Source: an uncultured bacterium (lineage in GTDB: Bacteria > Bacillota_I > Bacilli_A > RF39 > UBA660). Taken from it: a DNA stretch of 29,499 bases. The translations under genes were made by a program, and so were the position numbers. Of this stretch, positions 22,746-29,499 are shown one piece after another; position 1 is the first letter of the stretch, and each line of letters opens with the position of its first letter. The notes beneath the pieces are model-generated. The model did no database searches. It saw nothing but the letters and a program-made list of their open reading frames with translations, and was not told the origin of the DNA. The stretch covers positions 1-29,499 of the forward strand of contig CAUERX010000020.1 in NCBI GenBank assembly GCA_959020415.1. The letters are read 5' to 3'.

Positions 22746-23731
22746 TTTTTCTTTTCGCCAGTTTCATTACCTTGTTTAATAAATCCAAGTTTAACTAAGA
22801 ATGCATCTAAAGCACTGTTAGAATTTTCTTGGTCATACAAAGGCGGGAGACTAGCGAATATTTTAGTATTGGTCTCATATTCGAAATCTAAAACATCATG
22901 GCTACTTAACATGCTCTTATTTAATACAAGTTTTTTGTTTTTGTATTTTTCAAAAGCTCTTGGATTACGAGCTAAAAGTTTGTTTAATTTAAGTTTTGAT
23001 GGTTCTACTAGATAAATGATTTCATTCATCAAAGCTTCAGCTTGATTACTATTATTAATATCTACTAAAATAACATCATTAGTATTATATTTTGCAATAT
23101 AATTTCCTAATTCATTGGAATTAATACTATGCATTTTATCATCGTCGAAATACATAAAGTCACGCTTTTCAAGTTCTAAAGCTGTAACGCTGTAATTGCG
23201 TTCTAGCTGCTTTTTCATGATGTATATTAGACTAGTAGCTCCAGCTTCATCAGTTACATTCTTAACACCGATAACCCTAGCCGTTGATGATTCACGGTAG
23301 ACTTCAACAGTCTGCATTCCACCATCTGAATAGCTAGGTTCATGATAAGTATCTAATTGATGATACTGAGCAACATCACGATAGCTGTTAGGGTTATTGT
23401 ATAAATACATAACACCTTCAACATTCATTGTGAAGTTGTAAATACGCATAGAAATTAAATCTGAAAGATATTCTGGGTTAGTGACTTCTGAAGAGCCATC
23501 TAATAATAATATCAAGCGATCCATGTCTAATGACAAAGATAATTTTTGTAATGTTTTAATGTCCTTATAATCTTTTAAAGCCGTGATATCTAAAATCATT
23601 CTTTGAAAAAAGAAGTTTTTGAAAGTATCAATTATTTCTTCAACAGTAAACTCACCTTCTAATTTTTTTATAACATCAATGTCTAATGTTGCTAAAGCAT
23701 CACGGTATTTATTAGCGATTATTACATTCAT
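22721..23731 (-). CDS. tadZ: TadZ/CpaE-like pilus localisation protein with degenerate P-loop
   Basis: A 336-aa protein in two parts. The N-terminal half (about 40-125) looks like the atypical receiver-like domain of CpaE. The C-terminal half is a ParA/MinD-type fold starting at ARVIGVKNVT. The Walker A position reads VTDEAGATSL (159-168): the lysine expected in GKT is Ala165, so ATP binding is doubtful. Later strands VILVDINNSN and IFASLPPLYD keep the MinD layout. TadZ proteins position Tad pilus machinery at the pole, and some lack the canonical P-loop. It is the last gene of the Tad operon, with a strong AGGAGGG site, 12 bp after a pseudopilin gene. Confidence 0.8.
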   Translation of the reverse strand: MNVIIANKYRDALATLDIDVIKKLEGEFTVEEIIDTFKNFFFQRMILDITALKDYKDIKTLQKLSLSLDMDRLILLLDGSSEVTNPEYLSDLISMRIYNFTMNVEGVMYLYNNPNSYRDVAQYHQLDTYHEPSYSDGGMQTVEVYRESSTARVIGVKNVTDEAGATSLIYIMKKQLERNYSVTALELEKRDFMYFDDDKMHSINSNELGNYIAKYNTNDVILVDINNSNQAEALMNEIIYLVEPSKLKLNKLLARNPRAFEKYKNKKLVLNKSMLSSHDVLDFEYETNTKIFASLPPLYDQENSNSALDAFLVKLGFIKQGNETGEKKKGLFGLFQ

Positions 23732-23743
23732 AATTTGGCCCTC

Positions 23744-24277
23744 CTAATCGTCAATTTTTTTAAATGTCATTGTTTCTCCAACCACCGGGATTCTTAATAG
23801 ATTACCAGCGAATTCAGAAACAACTGGAATATCAAAATACATAAAGGTGACAACGCGGTAATAATAGTATACATGATCTTTATCTACGCGGTCCTCCATA
23901 AGATAAACACAATATTCATAATCATTGGTTCTACTAACAAGAGTTCCTTCTTTTTCATTACAGAAAGAACTGGTGTTTTTACCACCATTTGTATTTAACG
24001 GATAGCCAACACCGGTTGTATTAATAGTTTGCCCGTTTCTACTAATACTACCTTTAAGCCAATTGCTTATTTCAGCTATGGTATTTTCATTATAAGCATT
24101 GGCTGTTTCCTCAACAGTTTCAGCGGCTTCGCCCTCTTTTTCAATTTCTTCAATGATTTTATTTTTAACTTTAAAGGCTTTTGAATAACCTAGTGAGCCG
24201 ATGAAAAAGCCAATTAAAATTATAACAAAAAATATAACAATATTAAAGAGCAAAGCATTCCCCATAGATTCTTTCAT
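23744..24277 (-). CDS. TadE-like pseudopilin (second copy)
   Basis: A 177-aa bitopic protein. Leader MKESMG is followed by a hydrophobic helix (about 8-28) ending GYSKAFKVKNKIIEEIEKE, a helical stalk and an extracellular beta-rich head. It is a paralogue of the gene before it: the two share the Y.KAFKV end of the helix, paired Cys (SFCNEKEG and YEYCVYLMED) and a YYYRVVTFMYFDIPV block. This is the shape of TadE/TadF minor pilins. It overlaps the upstream gene by ATGA (4 bp) with GGAGGTGG as ribosome binding site, so synthesis of the pair is coupled. Probably a tip or initiation subunit. Confidence 0.75.
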   Translation of the reverse strand: MKESMGNALLFNIVIFFVIILIGFFIGSLGYSKAFKVKNKIIEEIEKEGEAAETVEETANAYNENTIAEISNWLKGSISRNGQTINTTGVGYPLNTNGGKNTSSFCNEKEGTLVSRTNDYEYCVYLMEDRVDKDHVYYYYRVVTFMYFDIPVVSEFAGNLLRIPVVGETMTFKKIDD

Positions 24278-24780
24278 GCGTTGCCACCTCCAGATGAAAA
24301 ACGATAAATTCGTTCACCTTTAGTATGGACTGGAATATTTAAAATTCCAGCGATCGGTAAGTCGAGCGAAATATAGCTTACAACACTATAGTTATAATAT
24401 CTTGGCTGTTTGCTCTTGTTTTTTTCATTTTTTGAACTTGTATCATCTTCATAATAATAAACACAATAGAAGTATTTACTATCAATGTCAGCGTTACCAT
24501 TAGCTTTAGCAACTAATGGAGCACCATTTCGATCACTTGGACAAGCGTAACTACCACTATTATTTGGTCTTTGGAAATAGCCAAAGCCTTCCAGACGGTT
24601 GGCAATTTCAGTTTTAGCTCTTTCATTATAACCTTCATATTTGTCAATAGATTCTAAAATATATGAGTTGACCTTAAATGCTTTATAATAGTTGACAGTA
24701 GCAAATAAAAGTCCAAAGACAATAACAATGAAGATGATGATAATATTAAGTGTTAATGTTGTGCCTATTCCCTCACGCAT
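24274..24780 (-). CDS. TadE-like pseudopilin (first copy)
   Basis: A 168-aa bitopic protein with leader MREGIG, hydrophobic helix (about 8-30: LNIIIIFIVIVFGLLFATVN) and an extracellular head. Two Cys (SYACPSDRNG and YFYCVYYYED) match those in the next gene, as does the PRYYNYSVVSYISLDLPI block. The match to TadE-type pseudopilins rests on architecture and on position just after the Flp-like pilin gene. AGAGGAGG gives strong initiation. The stop overlaps the start of its paralogue (ATGA). Divergence between the copies implies they form a heteromer rather than a redundant pair. Confidence 0.75.
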   Translation of the reverse strand: MREGIGTTLTLNIIIIFIVIVFGLLFATVNYYKAFKVNSYILESIDKYEGYNERAKTEIANRLEGFGYFQRPNNSGSYACPSDRNGAPLVAKANGNADIDSKYFYCVYYYEDDTSSKNEKNKSKQPRYYNYSVVSYISLDLPIAGILNIPVHTKGERIYRFSSGGGNA

Positions 24781-24805
24781 AACTTACCTCCTCTTTATTT
24801 AGTAA

Positions 24806-24976
24806 TTAATTGTTAGCTTTATCAACATAGTTATTACCTTTTTCAGTTATTGTGTTAGCCTGGTTTTGAACATTTTCCATTACAGATGTAATGATGATCG
24901 TACCAACTGCTAAAACGATAGCAATAAGAATGATTGTAATTACAGTCATATTTGCCTCTCCTGCTGCTTCTTTCAT
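24806..24976 (-). CDS. Flp-like small pilin subunit
   Basis: A 56-aa protein, shorter than usual ORF cut-offs. It reads MKEAAGEANMTVITIILIAI followed by VLAVGTIIITSVMENVQNQANTI and a hydrophilic tail ending NNYVDKANN. A single N-terminal hydrophobic helix with a short polar tail is the plan of Flp/Tad major pilins. The six-residue leader MKEAAG, by comparison with the two pseudopilins, would be cut after Gly6. The usual Glu at mature position 5 is not seen, so processing is uncertain. AAAGGAGGTG gives excellent initiation, and a TATAAT at 25012 may give extra transcription. It sits between tadC and the pseudopilins, a classic pilin location. Confidence 0.82.
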   Translation of the reverse strand: MKEAAGEANMTVITIILIAIVLAVGTIIITSVMENVQNQANTITEKGNNYVDKANN

Positions 24977-25011
24977 TTAGTAGCACCTCCTTTATTTAAA
25001 TTATAAATATA

Positions 25012-25017
25012 ATTATA
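25012..25017 (-). promoter_or_regulatory. possible internal -10 element before the pilin gene
   Basis: A perfect TATAAT on the minus strand immediately after the tadC stop, 36 bp before the pilin start. No clear -35 is seen. Separate transcription of the major pilin would be expected from the amount needed. Confidence 0.3.
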
Positions 25018-25809
25018 CTACAAATTCATCATAGTCATCATTGAAAGTAGTAAGAATATTAAAATTCCTCCACCTGTTCCAAATAGCATAACCATGGTTC
25101 TTTGTTCCATTTTATCAAGACGTTCTTGATATTTTTGTTCTCTAGCTTTGTTTTGCAGAGATGAAATAGTTCTTGAAAACATAAGTAATTGTTCCTGTTT
25201 GTTTTCTTGACTACCTAATCCGAGGCGATATAATAAACGCATCATACGCATTGAATCACGAACTGGGTATTCATTTGCGAAATCCATATATGGTTGAACG
25301 CTTGAATCACCTGCATCGATTTTTTGAATTAATCTCTTTAACCCTGGTTTGAAGATTTCTGGAGCTGTATCAATCGATCTTGAAAGCGCTACTGGAACAG
25401 TGTAGTGTTGAATCAAGATTTCCAAACTCTTTAAATAGTATGGAAGGGTTAAATTAATTCTGTGTAAGTTATTTTTATAATAAGTCTTTAAATTCTGATA
25501 AGGCATTTTGAAAACTAAATACCCTAAAATAATAGAAATTAAGAAATAGACGAAAGACATTTTTGACATTAAAATGAACATAACAGCAACAATTGTAATT
25601 AAGCCATTTCTAATTCTTTGGCTATACAATTTGTTGACATCAACTTCACCATATTTAACGTTAAGTAAAAATTCATAATCGTCTTCCATTAAAAATCTGA
25701 AGTATGGTTCAACATCATTAACAAATCTTTTTGAACTAAAATGATGATTGTATTCAAGGATGAGAATGAAAATTAGTCCAATGATAATAAATATTATTCC
25801 TAAATTCAT
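25018..25809 (-). CDS. tadC: TadC-like inner-membrane platform protein
   Basis: A 263-aa protein of the type II secretion F (T2SSF) superfamily. Transmembrane segments lie at about 2-20, two close together near 70-105, and one at 240-260. A conserved helical cytoplasmic domain lies between (PYYLKSLEILIQHYTVPVALSRS and RMMRLLYRLGLGSQENKQEQLLMFSR). TadB and TadC form the membrane platform on which the CpaF ATPase works. The start overlaps the tadB stop by one base (TAATG), so the two platform halves are coupled. The chain is near the usual length. Confidence 0.85.
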   Translation of the reverse strand: MNLGIIFIIIGLIFILILEYNHHFSSKRFVNDVEPYFRFLMEDDYEFLLNVKYGEVDVNKLYSQRIRNGLITIVAVMFILMSKMSFVYFLISIILGYLVFKMPYQNLKTYYKNNLHRINLTLPYYLKSLEILIQHYTVPVALSRSIDTAPEIFKPGLKRLIQKIDAGDSSVQPYMDFANEYPVRDSMRMMRLLYRLGLGSQENKQEQLLMFSRTISSLQNKAREQKYQERLDKMEQRTMVMLFGTGGGILIFLLLSMMTMMNL

Positions 25810-26711
25810 TATTCAGCCCCCACATCTTCATTATAGTATTTTTCCCCACTAAGTAGGAAATATGTATTAAGTATAACAATGCCATGCAGTAATAGTTGAA
25901 CCCACCAGCTTTGAAGCATTTCAATATAAGTATCAACACTAAGTAGAATTTGAACAAGCATAACCATTAAGTATAGAATAATACCAAATTTTAAGAATTT
26001 TTTATGGAAATTTGCTCTATCTAAACGGTCACGATATACACTTTCAACAAGCATATCAATGTCTAAACTCATATTTTCTAATGATTCACCTGCATCTCTT
26101 GAACCTTCATTTGTAATTTGCAAGAATAGTTGATGCATATTTCTAACAATATAGTAATCATATTTAGCGTTGAAATAATCGATTGATTGAGTAACTGTTC
26201 CGTTTTCATAGGCCATATCAATCATAGCTTTTACATCAGATTTTACTGGATCTTCTAATACTCCTGATTCATATACACCTTCCAAGGCTTTTACGAACGA
26301 CTGAGTAGTTTGAAATTCCATAATGGTATTAGTGGTATATACTTGAATTTGTTCGAAAATAAATTCACTATATACTCGCTTACATCTTAAGTAAGTTAAA
26401 TAAGGGATAACGACGATTGAAAGAGCTGCATAAATAAGTGAAACTGCAATATTATAGAAGTATAAATAAGTAAGAATTGCAGAGGATGCCGTAAAGACAA
26501 TAATTTGAATAGCATATTGTCTAGGCGTATATTCTTGACCTAACTCTTTAACCTTTTCCCTAATTACTCTAAATGAATAAGGAGTATATTTTTCGTATAT
26601 GTATCCAACCTTTTGGTTGATAAATTTGTAAGCATTTGTTTTTCTGTTACTGCGATAGACAATGACGAATATAGCGATCGCAAGAACAACTAGAAATATA
26701 ATAAATGTCAT
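25809..26711 (-). CDS. tadB: TadB-like inner-membrane platform protein
   Basis: A 300-aa T2SSF-family protein with an N-terminal membrane helix (2-19), a pair near 72-110, and a C-terminal pair near 243-290. The cytoplasmic domain (about 120-230) has TNTIMEFQTTQSFVKALEGVYESGVL and LFLQITNEGSRDAGESLENMS, typical for TadB. AGGAGG precedes ATG 26711. It follows the ATPase gene by 14 bp and overlaps tadC by one base. This is the standard order cpaF-tadB-tadC of Tad loci. Confidence 0.87.
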   Translation of the reverse strand: MTFIIFLVVLAIAIFVIVYRSNRKTNAYKFINQKVGYIYEKYTPYSFRVIREKVKELGQEYTPRQYAIQIIVFTASSAILTYLYFYNIAVSLIYAALSIVVIPYLTYLRCKRVYSEFIFEQIQVYTTNTIMEFQTTQSFVKALEGVYESGVLEDPVKSDVKAMIDMAYENGTVTQSIDYFNAKYDYYIVRNMHQLFLQITNEGSRDAGESLENMSLDIDMLVESVYRDRLDRANFHKKFLKFGIILYLMVMLVQILLSVDTYIEMLQSWWVQLLLHGIVILNTYFLLSGEKYYNEDVGAE

Positions 26712-26725
26712 ACTTTTTTCCTCCT

Positions 26726-27892
26726 TTATTCAAATAAATTTTCTGTTTTTTGAGCCATAACACCAGGTGTTACAGGCGGTAGTGGCTCTGGTTTTGGTGC
26801 CACTGAAGCATCACCTGCTGGAACAGGAATCCTTTCACCTAAGAAACGCATTTCTTCTGGTAAAAATACTCCCTGCACTTCTAAATAATCAAGCAAATAT
26901 GGACTTGGATTATTTCTTATAACCTTTCCATCTGCGCCTTTACGATAAAGAACATTATATTGAGCTTCATTATCTTTGTCAACATAAAACTCAGTAACTT
27001 CTGCTATTTCACGAATAAATTTATGAGTTTCTTTATCAGTGTAACCTCTAACATAAATACCGATTTGAACATATCTGTGAATTGTTTTGATGAATTGATC
27101 GATATCTTGACTTGTTTCTAATAAGCTATACATACGCTGAGGAATGGATGCTGCCTTATCGGCATGAATCGTTGATAAAATATAATGTCCTGAAGATATC
27201 GAGTTTCTAACAGCTAAAACAGCTTCTGCACTACGAACCTCTGATAATAAAATCCATTTAGGGTTTTGACGCATACATGTAACTAATACATCGGTGTAAG
27301 ATGCAATGTTATTAGTTTTCATAGCAACAATATCACGATGAGGGAAAATTTTATCTAAGTGCAACTCTAAAGTGTCTTCAACAGTTATAATCTTTTCATC
27401 TTCAGCTATTTTTGAAGCTAGGTATTTTACTAATTCAGTTTTTCCTGAACCGGTTTCTCCACAAGCAATAATATTACAATGACCTTTAACGCAATACTCC
27501 AAAAACTCATGAATATCTGGTTCAATATATTTTTCAGCAATGATTTTTTCTTTTTGCAATCTGATTTTGGCCGGTGTCTTACGAATAACACAAGCAATAC
27601 CATTAGTAGCGATTGAGTCGTGAACAAAGTTCAAACGAAGTTCAGCACTTTCAGCATCTAGAAATGGGTGAGCCATATTAAAGGTTTTCCCCATAACATT
27701 TGAACACTGGAAGGCTAATTTTTCCATAAAAGCATCATTTATTTCTGGTTTTTCAACACGGTAAATACCTTTGTTTAAAGTTTTTAAATGAATTTGCCCT
27801 TTATTATCATAAGAAATATCGGTTACTTGTTCATTTTCTAAATACTCTTTTAATGGTCCAAAATCTATTTGGTCAAACATATTTTCATTCAT
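26726..27892 (-). CDS. cpaF: CpaF/TadA-type secretion ATPase
   Basis: A 388-aa VirB11/PilT-superfamily ATPase that drives pilus assembly. An N-terminal domain (1-110) is followed by the motor: Walker A GETGSGKT (145-152), Asp box VEDTLELHL, Walker B ILLSEVRSAEA (214-224) and His box STIHADKAAS (240-249). All motifs are intact. It is shorter at the N-terminus than many CpaF proteins and has a C-terminal Pro-rich tail (PKPEPLPPVTPGVM) that could bind a partner. It is the only VirB11-superfamily ATPase in the window, so it might also serve the adjacent T4SS, which lacks one; that is speculation. It begins 3 nt after the cpaB stop. Confidence 0.95.
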   Translation of the reverse strand: MNENMFDQIDFGPLKEYLENEQVTDISYDNKGQIHLKTLNKGIYRVEKPEINDAFMEKLAFQCSNVMGKTFNMAHPFLDAESAELRLNFVHDSIATNGIACVIRKTPAKIRLQKEKIIAEKYIEPDIHEFLEYCVKGHCNIIACGETGSGKTELVKYLASKIAEDEKIITVEDTLELHLDKIFPHRDIVAMKTNNIASYTDVLVTCMRQNPKWILLSEVRSAEAVLAVRNSISSGHYILSTIHADKAASIPQRMYSLLETSQDIDQFIKTIHRYVQIGIYVRGYTDKETHKFIREIAEVTEFYVDKDNEAQYNVLYRKGADGKVIRNNPSPYLLDYLEVQGVFLPEEMRFLGERIPVPAGDASVAPKPEPLPPVTPGVMAQKTENLFE

Positions 27893-27895
27893 AGA

Positions 27896-28963
27896 TTATT
27901 GCCCCGTTGTTTGAGCTGAATTAGTTGTTCCTACATTTATATCTTGAGTAAAGGTGTGAACTGTACCGTCTTTTTCCGTTACTGTAGCATCTAGTGTACC
28001 GTTTGCAGTGAATTGAACAGTTTGTTTTGTTTTAGTTACTTTAACAACTTGTCCACCGTCTTTAGCATAAGTACATGTATAAGTGCTTCCACAACCTTTT
28101 GGATAAGTAATTGTTACTTTGTTTGGTGTACCACCAGTTTGAGCGATTGTTGGCATTAATTCATCGTCTTCTTCAGTTGTTTTATTAGTTATTGGAATAT
28201 TAACAGCGTGGGCTTCAATGTAATCAGCTAATTGTTGAGTTGACACTTCAGTAGCTCCTTCGGTACTAACGCTTCCTCCATGTGGAACTGGGAATAACAC
28301 AACACCAAGTGAACTCATATAAGAAGCTTTTCTTAATAATAAGTTAATATCTTCTGGAACTCCGAATATTAACATTGATGGACTTCTATCTTCACTAGTA
28401 TTTTCGAAAACGTCTTTACCTCCTGAATCTTTAACAGCTAGTACTTCTACGTTTTCTACTAATTTACCTAACATCACTTTTTCGTCGTTACCATTTCCGG
28501 TTTTCATGTAGATATCAATCTTATTACCTGGATAAATTGAATTACCATAAGTTGTTTCCATATCTACCGGGAAGTTATAAACAACTTCACCTTTTTTTAC
28601 TTTTAAGAATACTGAATCTGGTAATTTACTTTTGGTTACAACTGTATCTTTATAGAACATGCTACCTTTTGGAATTACAGAGTTAACATTACTGTAGTTT
28701 CCAACAACGCTATTTCTGTCAGTAATAACGTTATCACCAACTGAAATTGCAGGCATATCAACTAAGGTAACCATATCACTAGTAATTTCAGTTCTTGGTT
28801 GAATAGTTTCAGTTGCCACTGGAACTCTAAGCGGTTGAACAGCTTTATTAATTTGGCTACTATAGCCAATGTATAATAGCACTAAGATTATGATTACCCC
28901 AATAATGGTAACCGTGTTTTTGTTTTTTAAGAATCTTTGCGCCGAAGCTAAAAAATTATTCAT
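27896..28963 (-). CDS. cpaB: CpaB/RcpC-like pilus assembly protein with SAF domain
   Basis: A 355-aa protein with one N-terminal membrane helix (about 16-34) and a SAF domain (about 47-110: VPVATETIQPRTEITSDMVT, IPKGSMFYKDTV). A CpaB/RcpC domain follows (about 115-250, VVYNFPVDMETTYGNSIYPG NKIDIYMKTG, LGVVLFPVPHG). A C-terminal 80-residue beta-like extension has two Cys (PKGCGSTYTCTYAKDGG). In Gram-negatives CpaB works with the secretin; monoderm Tad loci keep it without a secretin, suggesting a wall-side role. The paired Cys in the extension is a feature I have not seen described for the family. AGAGGAG lies before the ATG. Confidence 0.87.
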   Translation of the reverse strand: MNNFLASAQRFLKNKNTVTIIGVIIILVLLYIGYSSQINKAVQPLRVPVATETIQPRTEITSDMVTLVDMPAISVGDNVITDRNSVVGNYSNVNSVIPKGSMFYKDTVVTKSKLPDSVFLKVKKGEVVYNFPVDMETTYGNSIYPGNKIDIYMKTGNGNDEKVMLGKLVENVEVLAVKDSGGKDVFENTSEDRSPSMLIFGVPEDINLLLRKASYMSSLGVVLFPVPHGGSVSTEGATEVSTQQLADYIEAHAVNIPITNKTTEEDDELMPTIAQTGGTPNKVTITYPKGCGSTYTCTYAKDGGQVVKVTKTKQTVQFTANGTLDATVTEKDGTVHTFTQDINVGTTNSAQTTGQ

Positions 28964-28989
28964 ATTTTCTCCTCTTTTCTCTTTTATCT

Positions 28990-29406
28990 TTAATATGGTG
29001 TTTCCATTATAGCGTCGATTGAATTGTCTATATCAAACGTAAATGTTTGATCATCGCCTAACATTGCTGCTGGCGATCCGCTAACACCACTAGATACCCT
29101 TATACTGACCTTTGGCGGGGCCTCATTCACATCGATTATTTCAATATGATATTTTCTACCAGTATGGGCACTTTCAGCAAATCTTCGAACAAAGTTTTCA
29201 ACAAACTTTTCTCTATCAATTCGAACAATTCTAGAAGTTTTATAACTTCCGTAATCTAAAGCATCCCACATGGCAGCTTCTGTGACTTCTTTTAATAGTT
29301 GTGAGTTATGTTCATCTGTGTTAGTAATGGTTTGAAACAAAACAATGAAGAAGACTGAGGCGACTCCTAGCATAATTACTAGAACTCCCCATAAGGATTT
29401 ATTCAT
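28990..29406 (-). CDS. small membrane-anchored Tad-locus protein, unknown function
   Basis: A 138-aa bitopic protein: MNKSLWG leader, a hydrophobic helix (about 8-27), then an extracellular domain with a helical part (LLKEVTEAAMWDALDYGSYK) and a beta-rich part (KYHIEIIDVN, PKVSIRVSSG). The plan resembles TadE/TadG-like minor pilins found near CpaB in Firmicute Tad loci; I do not assign a family with certainty. It has no Cys, unlike most exported proteins nearby. AGAGGTGAT gives a good ribosome binding site. It lies 26 bp before cpaB and 18 bp after the end of the partial gene at the window edge, so it is an interior operon gene. Confidence 0.68.
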   Translation of the reverse strand: MNKSLWGVLVIMLGVASVFFIVLFQTITNTDEHNSQLLKEVTEAAMWDALDYGSYKTSRIVRIDREKFVENFVRRFAESAHTGRKYHIEIIDVNEAPPKVSIRVSSGVSGSPAAMLGDDQTFTFDIDNSIDAIMETPY

Positions 29407-29424
29407 TTACTATCACCTCTTTTT

Positions 29425-29499
29425 TCATTGGTTACCATATCCACCATACTTACAAGTATAGAAGTCATCCTTGCCACTATTTTTACAACTTCCTCCAGA
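29425..29499 (-). CDS. C-terminus of an unidentified operon gene (truncated by the window edge)
   Basis: The last 24 codons plus TGA of a minus-strand gene that continues beyond the window. The end reads SGGSCKNSGKDDFYTC followed by a Gly/Tyr-rich tail (KYGGYGNQ). Two Cys spaced 11 residues apart fit the paired-Cys pattern of other extracytoplasmic proteins here, suggesting another surface protein. The 18-bp spacing to the next start indicates one operon, so the Tad operon promoter lies outside the window. The reading frame is inferred from the absence of stops over only 24 codons. Confidence 0.5.
   Translation of the reverse strand, partial: SGGSCKNSGKDDFYTCKYGGYGNQ

Noticed and set aside
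25754..25957. 67-aa minus-strand frame spanning the tadB/tadC junction
   Set aside because: Different frame over two real overlapping genes; no initiation site.
7744..29499. Integrative conjugative element or plasmid
   Set aside because: No relaxase, integrase, origin, partition or toxin-antitoxin genes and no end repeats are visible; housekeeping genes border the left side. The right side is outside the window, so this is not final.
1..29499. CRISPR arrays, rRNA, tRNA genes, insertion sequences
   Set aside because: No regularly spaced direct repeats, rRNA-like blocks, cloverleaf tRNA genes other than the tRNA-like part of tmRNA, or transposase frames were found by eye.
1..29499. Mycoplasma genetic code (TGA = Trp)
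   Set aside because: TGA ends several well-supported genes (for example 11573-11575 and 29425-29427) and conserved Trp codons are TGG.

Overview
The window comes from an AT-rich, low-GC Gram-positive-type bacterium. The best guess is an uncultured gut-type member of Bacilli close to the Mollicutes/Erysipelotrichia/RF39 branch. The evidence is strong AGGAGG/AGGTGAT ribosome binding sites, lipoproteins and SpoIID/NlpC-P60 wall enzymes, no outer-membrane components, and a conserved ssrA-smpB-rnr block. The tmRNA tag ends in LAFA, which recalls the YAFA-type tags of mycoplasmas. TGA is a stop (for example at 11573-11575) and Trp is TGG, so the code is standard. Taxonomy is an inference from family knowledge.

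Region 1 (1-2100) is a regulatory cluster. It has three small XRE-type HTH proteins on the minus strand, interleaved with two tiny membrane proteins on the plus strand. One divergent pair has a perfect inverted-repeat operator over a near-consensus promoter (453-493). At the left edge, a C17 homopolymer (55-71) directly abuts a TTGACA box read leftward, which looks like a slippage-prone (phase-variable) promoter for a gene outside the window.

Region 2 (2200-7670) is housekeeping: ssrA (tmRNA), smpB, rnr (RNase R), a YjdF/DUF2238-like membrane protein, rmuC, another XRE regulator and a rhodanese. Most units are closed by clear intrinsic terminators.

Region 3 (7716-22680), all on the minus strand, is a complete-looking Gram-positive type IV secretion system (T4SS) locus. 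In transcription order it holds two VirB2-like small two-helix membrane proteins under a near-consensus promoter, a strong terminator, and a third VirB2-like protein with a secreted Cys-rich head. These are followed by a VirB6/TrbL-like channel protein, VirB3/PrgI, a VirB4 in two overlapping genes, a membrane-anchored C39-type cysteine peptidase, and a VirB8-like protein. Two paralogous LppM-like lipoproteins then flank a SpoIID+NlpC/P60 wall hydrolase. After these come, as separate transcription units, a Tat-signal lipoprotein and the VirD4 coupling ATPase. No relaxase, integrase or replication gene is visible.

Region 4 (22710-29499), also minus, is a Tad/Flp-type pilus operon running in from the right edge: the tail of an unidentified Cys-bearing protein, a small membrane-anchored protein, CpaB, CpaF/TadA, TadB, TadC, a 56-aa Flp-like pilin, two TadE-like pseudopilins and a TadZ/CpaE with a degenerate P-loop. 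The Tad and T4SS blocks are head-to-tail and nearly contiguous.

The most interesting reading is a chromosomal surface machine that pairs a monoderm Tad pilus with a relaxase-less T4SS. This suggests export or contact-dependent delivery rather than classical conjugation. Shared features support co-function as a hypothesis: a common M[KR]ExxG leader in three pilin-like proteins, and paired cysteines on many of the extracytoplasmic parts.
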